Assembly (NCBI GenBank): GCA_028824685.1
Contig: JAPPCZ010000016.1
Coordinates: 1-64,000, forward strand
Source: Candidatus Poribacteria bacterium
GTDB lineage: Bacteria > Poribacteria > WGA-4E > WGA-3G
Direction of reading: 5' to 3'
DNA length: 64,000 nt
This document shows positions 8,171 through 16,919 of the stretch, piece by piece (position 1 is the stretch's first letter; each line of letters opens with the position of its first letter). The notes beneath the pieces are model-generated. The model saw only the letters and a program-made list of their open reading frames with translations. It searched no databases and was not told where the DNA came from. The translations under genes were made by a program, and so were the position numbers.

Positions 8171-9763
8171 ATGAGTAGTAACGGAAATACGGAAAGCAAC
8201 TTTGGACTTCTTATTGGCATAGTCATCGCTATTGTTGTCGGTGCAATTGTCGGAGGGTTCTTTCCAGAGTTTGCTAAACATACCCATATTTTAGGGGACA
8301 TATTCTTGACCTTACTGAAGATGGTTGTAGTACCCCTTGTCATATTTTCAATGGTCGTAGGAATCACAAACTTGGGTGATATCCGCAACCTCGGTTCCAT
8401 TGGGGGACGCACCGTCCTTTATTATATGGCAACGACTGCCATTTCTGTCATCATTGGGATGATTCTTGTCAACATCATTGCCCCAGGAAAAGGGATTGAG
8501 TTATCAAAAGAAGGGGACAAATATCCTCAACTTTCTTATACATTGAGTGGCGAGAATAATCTCACTGTAACGTTACCAGAGGGGCAAATTAAAGAAGACT
8601 ATTCCGATAAATTTATAATCACACTTGTTGACCAAAACTTGGTAGGGGAAATCGAATCTATTGAAGGCAATCAAGTGACTGTGGCAAATTGGCAAGACTT
8701 GTCCGGTGAAATTGACTACATCATAACAAAGACTGGTAAGACTTTGATGATCGCAGAAAACCAATTTACCGATCTGAAAGTTGAACAATCTGGTACTGGT
8801 GTTGCAATTTCACTACCAATTGCTTCAGAGGTTGAAGGCAAACAAGAACGTACTATGGCGCAGACCATTATGGAAGTCTTTTTGGGTAACAAAGAAACTG
8901 ATAAACAGGGCATGATTCCATCAAATATCTTTAAGGCAATGGCGAATATGGATATTCTGCCGCTTATCTTTTTCTCACTCATCATGGGTGCTGCTTTGTC
9001 AGTTATTGGGGATGCAGGTAAACCCGCAATTGCTATCTTCAACGCCTTTAATGAAGCTGTGATGCAGATTGTCAACTGGATTATGCTCCTTGCACCGGTA
9101 GGTATTTTTGGATTAATTGCAGGCAGAATAGGTGAAGCAGAAGGTTTCGCTAAATTCTTACCAGAATTAGCAGCTGTTGGTAAATACAGTATGACAGTGG
9201 TCTTAGCACTCGGTTTCCACGGTCTTGTTGTCCTACCAACCTTGCTATTCCTATTAGGACGACGGAACCCGATTGGATATGCTAAAGGAATGGGAACAGC
9301 ATTACTAAATGCATTCTCTACCGCAAGCTCAAGTGCCACACTACCATTAACAATGGAAAATGTTGAAGAACAAAACGGAATCTCCAACCGCACAGCAAGT
9401 TTCGTGTTGCCGTTAGGTGCTACTATTAATATGGATGGCACTGCACTTTATGAAGCTGTTGCTGTTATGTTTATTGCACAAGTATATGGAATAACAATGG
9501 GACCAGCAGAACAACTTATTATCGTCCTGACAGCGACACTCGCGGCAATAGGGGCAGCGGGGATACCTGAAGCAGGTCTCGTTACGATGGTAATTGTCTT
9601 AAAGGCAGTTGGTTTGCCGATTGAAGGGGTTGCGTTGATACTCTCAATTGATTGGCTTCTTGATAGATTCCGCACCACCGTTAACGTTTGGGGTGACAGT
9701 GTGGGTGCAGGTATCATTGAAACTTATGAATCTGGAGATTCTGCTGAAGTTCCAGCAACTTAA
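8171..9763 (+). CDS. Dicarboxylate/amino acid:cation symporter (DAACS family) with extra soluble domain
   Basis: A 530-residue inner-membrane transporter of the GltP/GltT type, which takes up dicarboxylates or acidic amino acids with sodium or protons. Signature segments are present: SSSATLPLTMENVE, the unwound-helix motif NMDGTALYEAVAVMFIAQ, and GAAGIPEAGLVTMVIV. The usual length is 400-450 residues. The excess lies at residues about 110-228, between the third and fourth hydrophobic segments, as a hydrophilic beta-rich insertion. AAAGGAAAT upstream supports ATG 8171. No binding protein or regulator is adjacent. The substrate cannot be read from the sequence. Confidence 0.88.
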   Translation: MSSNGNTESNFGLLIGIVIAIVVGAIVGGFFPEFAKHTHILGDIFLTLLKMVVVPLVIFSMVVGITNLGDIRNLGSIGGRTVLYYMATTAISVIIGMILVNIIAPGKGIELSKEGDKYPQLSYTLSGENNLTVTLPEGQIKEDYSDKFIITLVDQNLVGEIESIEGNQVTVANWQDLSGEIDYIITKTGKTLMIAENQFTDLKVEQSGTGVAISLPIASEVEGKQERTMAQTIMEVFLGNKETDKQGMIPSNIFKAMANMDILPLIFFSLIMGAALSVIGDAGKPAIAIFNAFNEAVMQIVNWIMLLAPVGIFGLIAGRIGEAEGFAKFLPELAAVGKYSMTVVLALGFHGLVVLPTLLFLLGRRNPIGYAKGMGTALLNAFSTASSSATLPLTMENVEEQNGISNRTASFVLPLGATINMDGTALYEAVAVMFIAQVYGITMGPAEQLIIVLTATLAAIGAAGIPEAGLVTMVIVLKAVGLPIEGVALILSIDWLLDRFRTTVNVWGDSVGAGIIETYESGDSAEVPAT

Positions 9764-9852
9764 GTTTAACGTAGGTTTGAATAAGGTTAGGTTGAGCGTA
9801 GTGGAACAGTAACTGTCAATTTAGCAGCCAGATATGTTTGAAATATATCTTT

Positions 9853-9914
9853 TGTAGGAGCGATCTCCGAATCGCGACTCGTTAGTCAGTCGGGAATCGG
9901 AGTTCCCTCCTACC
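9853..9914. repeat. REP-like palindromic repeat
   Basis: The unit begins TGTAGGAGCGATCTCCGA and ends TCGGAGTTCCCTCCTACCA, forming a long imperfect inverted repeat. A related copy is at 34557-34666. It sits in the 394-base gap between the symporter and the AI-2E-type gene, which otherwise holds only the repeat at 10084-10130 and the short word GAGCGTAGTGAAACCCAAC near 9953. Confidence 0.75.
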
Positions 9915-10083
9915 ATTGCATCGATTTTGTTCTTAAGTTGACAGTTCTGGGGTGAGCGTAGTGAAACCCAACAAGTGTCATAAGCGTATTTATTAGCACA
10001 AATTTACTACGACTATAGTTGACCTTGCGTTAATTTACTCTGTTAAACACTTTTCAACGTGCAATTGAAACGTTGAATCTTCC

Positions 10084-10130
10084 TTGTAGGTTTGCTTGAA
10101 AACGCCCGATTCCATTAGCGCCCCTACAAG
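10084..10130. repeat. Short inverted repeat, TTGTAGG...CCTACAAGAA
   Basis: TTGTAGG at the left and CCTACAAG at the right bracket a loop of about 30 bases. It belongs to the same family of intergenic palindromes found at several places in this window. It lies just before the AI-2E-type gene. Confidence 0.6.
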
Positions 10131-10157
10131 AAAGACTTCAAAACATCCCAATACAAA

Positions 10158-12566
10158 ATGAACGCCCAAAACGATATAACTCCACGACAATCAGGTATTT
10201 CTGGTGAGACGGCACTTGCAATCATTAGTGTCACACTCGCTGCCTTATGGATAGCATTTGCCTTCTACCATGGTACGAGTTCTGATGCAAATGGAAATCA
10301 GATACTGTTATTGCATCCGCTTGTTCCCATCGCGCTGATTGCGCTGCTCATCCGCATCTACCGATGGGTCGGCATTAAATTTGTTGTCCATCTTGAAATT
10401 ATCATGATTGGTCTCTGGCTGTTTGTCAGGATGCTTGGGGTCTTGATGCCTTTCATCCTCGGTTTCGGATTTGCCTATCTCTTTAGGTTTCTGTGGCGCG
10501 CACTCCCATTCAAAAAGTATTATCAACGTGCGATTGCAACTGTCTTGATCGTTCTTGTTTGCAGTGGTGTGTTAATTTTTACTGGCATAGGCGTTGGCAA
10601 TCAAGTAGGCCAGATGGCGAAAGGGTTGCAAAAATTCTATCATGAATCTTTGCTGCCATTTGTCGTAGGGGAAAAATTCACAGCATTAACATTTGATATA
10701 TCCGGAGAAGCTCAAACACTCTACCTTGCGACAGATCACGGAATCTACTTTTACAACATTGTGATGGATCCAGAAACGAAAAAAAAGAAAATCGAAGATA
10801 GAAAAGGAATAACAAACGGTGAAATAATTGGAAAGAAAATTCGCGCAATCTCCGTGAATAATGGCTATATCTATGCTGGCACTGATTCTGGAATTTATAG
10901 ATGTAGTAAAGAAATTGTACAGGTAGTCGCTGGAAAGAAGATGGATTTACCTGAATCTACCGCGCACATAGGATTTCTAAGAAAAGTTTGGCATGTTATA
11001 ATAGGAAAGAAAGAAGAATCAGTAATTGCATTATCCGAAGAATTAGAATGGACAAAAATTGATGCAAACATATTTGATACACGGTCTGTTCAAGCTATCA
11101 ACACACCTTCTTGGAATTCAAATATAATTTACGTAGGAACAAATGAAGGGCTATTTTTTAGTGATGATTCTGGGGAAACATGGGATGACGAAAAGAGTGA
11201 CAAGATTGCTGGGAGTTCAATTGTTCACATCACTTCTATTGAAAAATATAAAGGCGCAAGCGATGATGTTCCGAAGTATTTCGCGCGTAAAGACATCCCG
11301 ATGTATATCGCAAGTATTGCAAAGACTGTTCAGACTACTTCTCAACCGGCACAAGAAGGTAAAATAAACACCGATGATTTCCAGAATGCTGCAGATCAGG
11401 AAAGTCTTGAACAACAGATATCTATTGAGCAAAACACAAGTTCCAAAAAACCAGAGGATCCTGACAAAATAAGGACTGTTGTTCACAAGCGGACGAATCC
11501 TTCCGACCAGTGGAAAGAACTTCGTTTTGACAAAGAAGTGCCACAAATTAATGTACTTGTAGCAACGGATAATAAATCGGAAGAACTTTGTGCAGGGACT
11601 GTGAATGGGATATACTGTTGGTACGATCATAAAAATTGGAAAGAAATGAAGGACGCTGTTAGTTTACCACAATCAATCTCTCTGTTAGCTTCCGCACCTT
11701 CAGGATTATATGCTGGCAATGAGAGCGTAATCCACTACAGGCCTAAAGAAACAAAGACTTGGAAAAGTTTAATTGTAAAAGAAAACGGTATTTTAGCATA
11801 TAGAGATGAACCAATTGTAAAACAGTTTCAGGAATATCTTACGGAGAGAATCCCTGGCTGGACAGCCGGCGGCGGTGCTTTTGTTAAGTGGTTGTCCGGA
11901 TTAGCCGGTTCCATCGCGTTTCAGTTTGGAGGTCTCCTCGCCACAGTGTTCCTTGCATTCATAGTTTTTGTTTATGCAAGCCAAGGATTTGACAAATATT
12001 TTCGTGGTTTCATCGGTTTAGTTCCTGAAAAGCATCGCGAAATTGCTATGGCATACCTACGCGAGATTGATAGGAATATGCATCAATTTCTCAAAGGGCA
12101 ATTCACTGTGATCGTAATTATTTCAATTATTTCTTGTATCGTCTATCGCATTATTGGCGTGCCTTTCGCGCTACTTGTTGGCATATTAGCGGGACTATGT
12201 AATGCTATTCCTACGTTCGGTCCCTTCATTGGGGGCGGATTCGCATATATTGCAATGTTGATGGGACTCGCAGCAGGTGAATTCAGTCTTACTATCGGTT
12301 TTCTTGTCCGTTGTGTTTTTGTGTTAGGGGCAATCCTCGGTATTCAGACTATTGACAATTCCCTTATTTCTCCGAATGTGATGAGTAATGCTGTTGATGT
12401 TGATCCGTTGCTCATTATGTTTGCGGTAATTGTTGGTGCTTCTATTCTTGGTTTTTGGGGCGTATTGCTGGCAATTCCGATTATTGTTGTGATAAAATCT
12501 ATCGTTGCCGTTTCAAAATCTGCCGCAAATGGGGCGGACGCGTCACCTGCACAGGAGCAACCCTAA
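10158..12566 (+). CDS. AI-2E/PerM-family membrane protein with inserted beta-propeller-like domain
   Basis: An 802-residue member of the AI-2E transporter (PerM/YdiK/TqsA) family of inner-membrane permeases. The N-terminal hydrophobic segments occupy residues 18-150. The C-terminal half has family features: LATVFLAFIVFVYA, FLKGQFTVIVIISIISC, GLCNAIPTFGPFIGGG and a final hydrophobic stretch. Family members are about 350-400 residues. Here residues about 168-545 are an added hydrophilic domain with repeated blades such as YLATDHGIYFYN, YAGTDSGIYRC and YVGTNEGLFFSDDSGETW, typical of Ycf48/sialidase-type beta-propellers. The stop overlaps the der start by one base (TAATG), which suggests translational coupling. 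Confidence 0.8.
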   Translation: MNAQNDITPRQSGISGETALAIISVTLAALWIAFAFYHGTSSDANGNQILLLHPLVPIALIALLIRIYRWVGIKFVVHLEIIMIGLWLFVRMLGVLMPFILGFGFAYLFRFLWRALPFKKYYQRAIATVLIVLVCSGVLIFTGIGVGNQVGQMAKGLQKFYHESLLPFVVGEKFTALTFDISGEAQTLYLATDHGIYFYNIVMDPETKKKKIEDRKGITNGEIIGKKIRAISVNNGYIYAGTDSGIYRCSKEIVQVVAGKKMDLPESTAHIGFLRKVWHVIIGKKEESVIALSEELEWTKIDANIFDTRSVQAINTPSWNSNIIYVGTNEGLFFSDDSGETWDDEKSDKIAGSSIVHITSIEKYKGASDDVPKYFARKDIPMYIASIAKTVQTTSQPAQEGKINTDDFQNAADQESLEQQISIEQNTSSKKPEDPDKIRTVVHKRTNPSDQWKELRFDKEVPQINVLVATDNKSEELCAGTVNGIYCWYDHKNWKEMKDAVSLPQSISLLASAPSGLYAGNESVIHYRPKETKTWKSLIVKENGILAYRDEPIVKQFQEYLTERIPGWTAGGGAFVKWLSGLAGSIAFQFGGLLATVFLAFIVFVYASQGFDKYFRGFIGLVPEKHREIAMAYLREIDRNMHQFLKGQFTVIVIISIISCIVYRIIGVPFALLVGILAGLCNAIPTFGPFIGGGFAYIAMLMGLAAGEFSLTIGFLVRCVFVLGAILGIQTIDNSLISPNVMSNAVDVDPLLIMFAVIVGASILGFWGVLLAIPIIVVIKSIVAVSKSAANGADASPAQEQP

Positions 12567-13912
12567 TGCAAAATCAACTTCCTATTGTCGCTATTGTTGG
12601 CAGACCCAATGTAGGAAAATCATCCCTCTTTAATCGGATTACGGCAGATGCACGTCCAAGTTCTGCACATCCTAAGCAGATTGCCGTTGTCAACGATAGA
12701 CCAGGTGTAACGCGCGATCGTAACTATGCAGATGTAAAGTGGGGCAAAACACCTTTTACGATTGTTGACACAGGAGGTATGGACGTTGATCCTGATGACC
12801 CACTTATTGATAACGTTCAGCTGCAAGTTGACCATGCTTTAGCAGAGGCAACACTCGTTGTATTTGTCGTTGATGTCCGAGCTGGTGTTATGCCTCACGA
12901 CATCATTGTTGCAGATAAACTGCGTGCGTCTGGAAAACCCATTCTCCTTGTTGCCAATAAGGCAGATAGCATCAGTCTTGAAATGGAAACGGCAGAATTT
13001 TTTAGACTCGGCTTGGAAGAACCTGTTTTGACTTCTTGCGTACAAAACACAGGTGTCCGTCAACTGCTTGACCAAGTGGTGGAGATTCTTCCTGAAGTTG
13101 ATGATATATCTGAACATTCTTCCAAACCCATAAAAATGGCTATTGTTGGTCGTCCCAACGTCGGTAAATCATCGATTCTCAATTCACTGCTTGGTGAAGA
13201 ACGTATGATTGTTGACAACCGTCCTGGCACAACAAGAGATGCTGTCAATATCCGATTTGTATACCAAAATATCCCTTTTGAGCTTGTTGATACTGCCGGA
13301 ATGCGGCGTAAATCTTCAATTAAAGATGAATTAGAATCTGAGACTGTCCAACGGGCAATCCATAGTATCCGCCAAAGTGACATCGCTGCATTGGTATTAG
13401 ATGTCACACAAGAATTAGCGCAGCAAGATAAAACAATAGCAAATTTTATTGCGCGTAACGGGAAGGCATCCGTTTTGGTTTTAAATAAGTGGGACCTTGT
13501 TGAGAAGGATAACGCAACCCACGGTGAATTTATGTCCCAAATAGAGGCTCAAGTTCCACAATTAGACTATGTTCCCAAAATTTTTGTCTCTGCTTTAACG
13601 GGACAGCGCGTTTCAAAAATTCTTGATGTTGCACTTGAGGTACACCGCGAGTATTGCACCCGTATTCCGACTCCAGCGCTCAATGAACTACTGTTAGAGT
13701 TGCGGACAGCACATCCGCCCCCACGTGTAAAAGGCACACGCCCAGCACTGAAATATATTACACAGATTGAAACGCAACCACCGACATTTCTGATTTTTGG
13801 TAGAAATACGCACAGAGTCCGTCCTCCTTACACAGCGTATTTAATCAACAATATCCGTAGCACCTTCGGATTCCACGGCACACCAATCCGTATTTTTTAT
13901 CGGAGAAATTAA
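12566..13912 (+). CDS. der: Ribosome biogenesis GTPase Der (EngA)
   Basis: A 448-residue GTPase with two tandem G domains, needed for 50S subunit assembly. G1 motifs are GRPNVGKSS in both domains (about residues 12-20 and 198-206); DTGG and DTAG are the G3 motifs, and NKAD and NKWD the G4 motifs. A KH-like C-terminal domain follows (PTPALNELL...RIFYRRN). The frame is open upstream to 12455, but ATG 12566 has GGAG 10 bases before it and gives the standard N-terminus. The first G domain carries about nine extra residues (ARPSSAHPK) before the switch region, compared with E. coli Der. It overlaps the upstream gene by one base. Confidence 0.95.
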   Translation: MQNQLPIVAIVGRPNVGKSSLFNRITADARPSSAHPKQIAVVNDRPGVTRDRNYADVKWGKTPFTIVDTGGMDVDPDDPLIDNVQLQVDHALAEATLVVFVVDVRAGVMPHDIIVADKLRASGKPILLVANKADSISLEMETAEFFRLGLEEPVLTSCVQNTGVRQLLDQVVEILPEVDDISEHSSKPIKMAIVGRPNVGKSSILNSLLGEERMIVDNRPGTTRDAVNIRFVYQNIPFELVDTAGMRRKSSIKDELESETVQRAIHSIRQSDIAALVLDVTQELAQQDKTIANFIARNGKASVLVLNKWDLVEKDNATHGEFMSQIEAQVPQLDYVPKIFVSALTGQRVSKILDVALEVHREYCTRIPTPALNELLLELRTAHPPPRVKGTRPALKYITQIETQPPTFLIFGRNTHRVRPPYTAYLINNIRSTFGFHGTPIRIFYRRN

Positions 13913-13934
13913 TTCAAATTGTCAACATATCTTA

Positions 13935-14040
13935 TGTGAGATATCCGCACCTCGCAATTGTTCAATAAATGTAATGCGAGATTCTTGTGCCTCGCAACTG
14001 CCAAACAAGTGTAATGCGAGGTACCTGTGCCTCGCAGTTG
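13935..14040. repeat. Three tandem hairpin units with about 40-base period
   Basis: Units at 13935-13960, 13973-14000 and 14013-14040 share the pattern AATGCGAG(N10)CTCGCA(A/G)(C/T)TG. GCGAG pairs with CTCGC in the better two units; the first copy is degenerate. They lie between der and the dehydrogenase gene on the same strand and might act as mRNA-stabilising or attenuating hairpins. Only three units occur, and they are too palindromic and degenerate for a CRISPR array. Confidence 0.7.
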
Positions 14041-14077
14041 TAATTTTAATTCAAAATCCTAATCTACGAGGCATTTC

Positions 14078-15049
14078 ATGGCAGCCCCAAAAATTTTTAT
14101 CACTCGCCCCATTCCCGAACCTATTCTCGTCCAAATACAAGCGGAATGCGATGTTGACATGTGGCACACGAGTGCTATTCTACCACCTATTGCTGAAAAA
14201 ATCCCACCGCTTGACGGATTGATGACTTACGGACATGAACCTGTCACTGCAGAGATGTTTGACACTTCACCGAACCTTAAAGTTGTTTCTGTAGTTGGTG
14301 TCGGTTATGACCATGTTGATGAAGATGCAGCCAGAAAACGCGGCATCGCGCTTGGACACACACCCGGTGTGCTCAGCGATACAACTGCAGATATGACATG
14401 GGCACTCCTGCTTGCTACTGCACGAAATATTGTGCCAGCATATAACCACGTTCAGGTTGACAAGCAGTGGCACTATTACGACCCGAACATTCTTTGGGGA
14501 TACGATGTACATCACGCGACGATTGGGATTGTCGGCATGGGACGGATCGGATATGCTGTTGCAAAACGCGCTGTGGCATTTGATATGAACGTGCTATATT
14601 ACAAACGTGAACGTAGACCCGACTGGGAAGCGGAACTCGGCATTGAATACGCTGAACTGGAACACTTACTTAAGGTTTCCGATTTTGTAACGCTCCATGT
14701 CCCTTTGACAGAAGAGACAACCCACATGATCGGTAAAGATGAGTTTGAATTGATGAAGCCCACTGCTATTCTTGTCAATATCGCAAGGGGCCCTGTTGTT
14801 GATCACGATGCGTTGTATGAAGCACTTTCGGAAGGACAGATTGCGGGTGCTGCACTTGACGTAACTGAACCTGAACCGATCAACACCGACCATCCGCTTC
14901 TTGATTTAGACAATCTGCTTATAGCGCCACACCTCGGCAGTGCTACAATCCAAACGCGAATGAAAATGGCAACGATGGCAATGGAAAATTTGCTTGCTGG
15001 GTTGAAGGGAGAACGGTTACCTTACGGTGTGTTGCATCCACCTCAATAA
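14078..15049 (+). CDS. D-isomer-specific 2-hydroxyacid dehydrogenase
   Basis: A 323-residue NAD(P)-dependent oxidoreductase of the glyoxylate/hydroxypyruvate reductase type. The Rossmann motif is GIVGMGRIGYAVAKRA (about residues 149-164). The catalytic set is visible: Arg in VNIARGPVVD, Glu in DVTEPEPI, and His in APHLGSAT. Length fits the family. GAGG at 14067-14071 supports the ATG. The substrate is not determined by the sequence; glyoxylate, hydroxypyruvate and other short 2-keto acids are all used by relatives. It stands between the hairpin triplet and the ATPase/PIN pair. Confidence 0.88.
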   Translation: MAAPKIFITRPIPEPILVQIQAECDVDMWHTSAILPPIAEKIPPLDGLMTYGHEPVTAEMFDTSPNLKVVSVVGVGYDHVDEDAARKRGIALGHTPGVLSDTTADMTWALLLATARNIVPAYNHVQVDKQWHYYDPNILWGYDVHHATIGIVGMGRIGYAVAKRAVAFDMNVLYYKRERRPDWEAELGIEYAELEHLLKVSDFVTLHVPLTEETTHMIGKDEFELMKPTAILVNIARGPVVDHDALYEALSEGQIAGAALDVTEPEPINTDHPLLDLDNLLIAPHLGSATIQTRMKMATMAMENLLAGLKGERLPYGVLHPPQ

Positions 15050-15087
15050 AACAACATCCTTTTTGGAACTAAAGGGAGTAAGTTGAC

Positions 15088-16365
15088 ATGCCCCAAAAAA
15101 AAGGTGAAGGCATTACCAAGATAGCTGTAAAGGGTTTCAAGTCAATAGCAGAGGAATGTGCAATTGACATTCGCCCGTTGACAATCCTTGCTGGTGCGAA
15201 CAGTTCTGGGAAATCCAGCATCATGCAGCCGTTATTGATGTTAAAGCAAACATTGGAGGTGCCCTTTGATCCGGGGCCTCTAATGATTGATGGGCCAAAT
15301 GTTAAATTTACTGTTGCGGAACAATTTTTATCCACTTTAATTGAAGGAAAAAAAACGGATCGTTTCCATATCGGAATTAAATGTACCAAACCCGATCTTT
15401 ATTTGCAGGTTACGACTACTTTTGTCAAGAAAAATAAAAAAATTGAATTATTAGAAATGACCGTTGATCAATCCCCACCGCGTGAGCGTTTTACCCTATA
15501 CCCAAAAATGAAGACAAAAGAAATTAAGATGATAGTACCCCCACCTTCTCTATCGGAGGATGCCGATTGTGTAAGGCGTTCAGCGTGTTTTTTACGATTG
15601 GTATCTAAAGGTGGTTATTTTGTTTTCAATGCTGTTGATTATCTTACAGATGAAATATTTAACACCATTCACCTTCCTGGAATAAGAGGTAATCCTGACC
15701 GTATCAATAAACTAAGCAGCGCAAGTCCTTGGTATCCAGGTACGTTTGATAGTTACGCAGCGAGTCTCGTTCACGAATGGCAAGAAACTGCAGATGAACG
15801 TCTGAAAAAGGTTACAAACGCCCTACATACACTTGAATTGACTGGAGCAGTTGCTACTAAAAAAATAGGTGATGTAGGCATTGAAGTTCAGGTTGGCCGT
15901 CTCCCTCATGACACGACTGGCGAAACAGACATGGTCAACATTGCTGACGTTGGAATCGGGGTATCTCAAGTTCTTCCCGTTTTAGTAGCACTAATTGCTG
16001 CGAGCCCGTCCCAGCTAGTCTATCTTGAACAACCAGAACTCCACCTACATCCCAACGCGCAAGTCAAGTTAGCACAAGTCTTAGCAGATGCAGCAAAACG
16101 TGGCGTGCGCGTTGTCGCAGAAACACACAGTTCACTCCTACTTCTGGGGATTCAAACGCTTGTGGCAGAAGGAAAACTTTCACCAGATTTGGTTAAGCTG
16201 CACTGGTTCTCACGAAACAAAGAAGGTATAACGGAAGTTGACAGTGTAGATTTGGATGAAGCAGGGACTTACGGTGAGTGGCCAGTAGATTTTAATGATG
16301 TTAGTCTCAACGCACAGAGCCGTTATATAAAGGCATCCCGATCGCGTTTCATTGAAGGGACATAA
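15088..16365 (+). CDS. AAA family ATPase with DUF3696-like C-terminus (OLD/ABC-type)
   Basis: A 425-residue SMC/OLD-like ATPase. Walker A is AGANSSGKSSIMQP (about residues 35-48). Walker B is LVYLEQPELHLHP and the downstream H-loop is ETHSSLLLLGIQ. The C-terminal tail (KLHWFSRNKEGITEV...YGEWPVDF) matches my knowledge of the DUF3696 extension. AAGGGAG precedes the ATG. The next gene begins one base after the stop, so the two are probably translated together. Such ATPases paired with nuclease-like partners occur in defence and toxin-antitoxin modules; that role is inferred here. A run of eight or more adenines follows the start codon. Confidence 0.8.
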   Translation: MPQKKGEGITKIAVKGFKSIAEECAIDIRPLTILAGANSSGKSSIMQPLLMLKQTLEVPFDPGPLMIDGPNVKFTVAEQFLSTLIEGKKTDRFHIGIKCTKPDLYLQVTTTFVKKNKKIELLEMTVDQSPPRERFTLYPKMKTKEIKMIVPPPSLSEDADCVRRSACFLRLVSKGGYFVFNAVDYLTDEIFNTIHLPGIRGNPDRINKLSSASPWYPGTFDSYAASLVHEWQETADERLKKVTNALHTLELTGAVATKKIGDVGIEVQVGRLPHDTTGETDMVNIADVGIGVSQVLPVLVALIAASPSQLVYLEQPELHLHPNAQVKLAQVLADAAKRGVRVVAETHSSLLLLGIQTLVAEGKLSPDLVKLHWFSRNKEGITEVDSVDLDEAGTYGEWPVDFNDVSLNAQSRYIKASRSRFIEGT

Positions 16366-16366
16366 T

Positions 16367-16915
16367 ATGCGTTCAAAGGATATGAAACGAATTGTGGTGA
16401 ATGCCTCTGTTGCGCGTGCTGCAGGTGGCGAAGACGCAACCGCGTTTGTATCGATTAATTGCACCGAATTTCTTGAATCCTTTCGAGACCAAACACCACA
16501 TCATATTGTAATGACACTTGAGTTGTCTGAAGAATGGGATGAACACCAATCGAATTTTGCAGCTGCATGGTTAGCAAACATGATTGCAACAAAAAGATTC
16601 CATTATATCGAACTTTCCCAGAACAGGACTTTGCACGAAAAAATTGAAGCGACAGCACCCGAAGAAAAAGATATTAACGCGCTCCTAAAAGATTTTCACC
16701 TTTTAGGAGCGGCGTTGGCAGCCGATAAAACTATTATTTCACTTGATGAAACCGTTCGTGAACTTTTTGCGCGAGCCACCCAGCAGGTTAGTGAAATTAG
16801 AGACATCATCTGGGTAAATCCTGAACGAACAATGGAAGAACAACCTATTACTTGGCTACAAATTGGAGCACCTCCAGAAGTGCCCCGTCAACTTTTTACT
16901 TATCCAACACAATAA
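16367..16915 (+). CDS. PIN-like protein, partner of the DUF3696 ATPase
   Basis: A 182-residue protein coupled to the upstream ATPase gene by a one-base gap. AAGGGA ahead of ATG 16367 supports this start. The N-terminus RIVVNASVARAAGG resembles the first strand of PIN nucleases, where the Asn would normally be Asp. The segment HLLGAALAADKTIISLDETV matches the C-terminal part of the PIN fold, with D-x-x-(I/V)-x-(S/T)-x-D. If the fold is right, one of the metal-binding acids is replaced, so activity is uncertain. It may be a toxin-like effector regulated by the ATPase. The family is weakly recognised. Confidence 0.65.
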   Translation: MRSKDMKRIVVNASVARAAGGEDATAFVSINCTEFLESFRDQTPHHIVMTLELSEEWDEHQSNFAAAWLANMIATKRFHYIELSQNRTLHEKIEATAPEEKDINALLKDFHLLGAALAADKTIISLDETVRELFARATQQVSEIRDIIWVNPERTMEEQPITWLQIGAPPEVPRQLFTYPTQ

Positions 16916-16919
16916 ATTT

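Noticed and set aside
13935..14040. CRISPR array
   Set aside because: Only three degenerate, palindromic units occur, with spacers of about 12 bases and no cas genes nearby.
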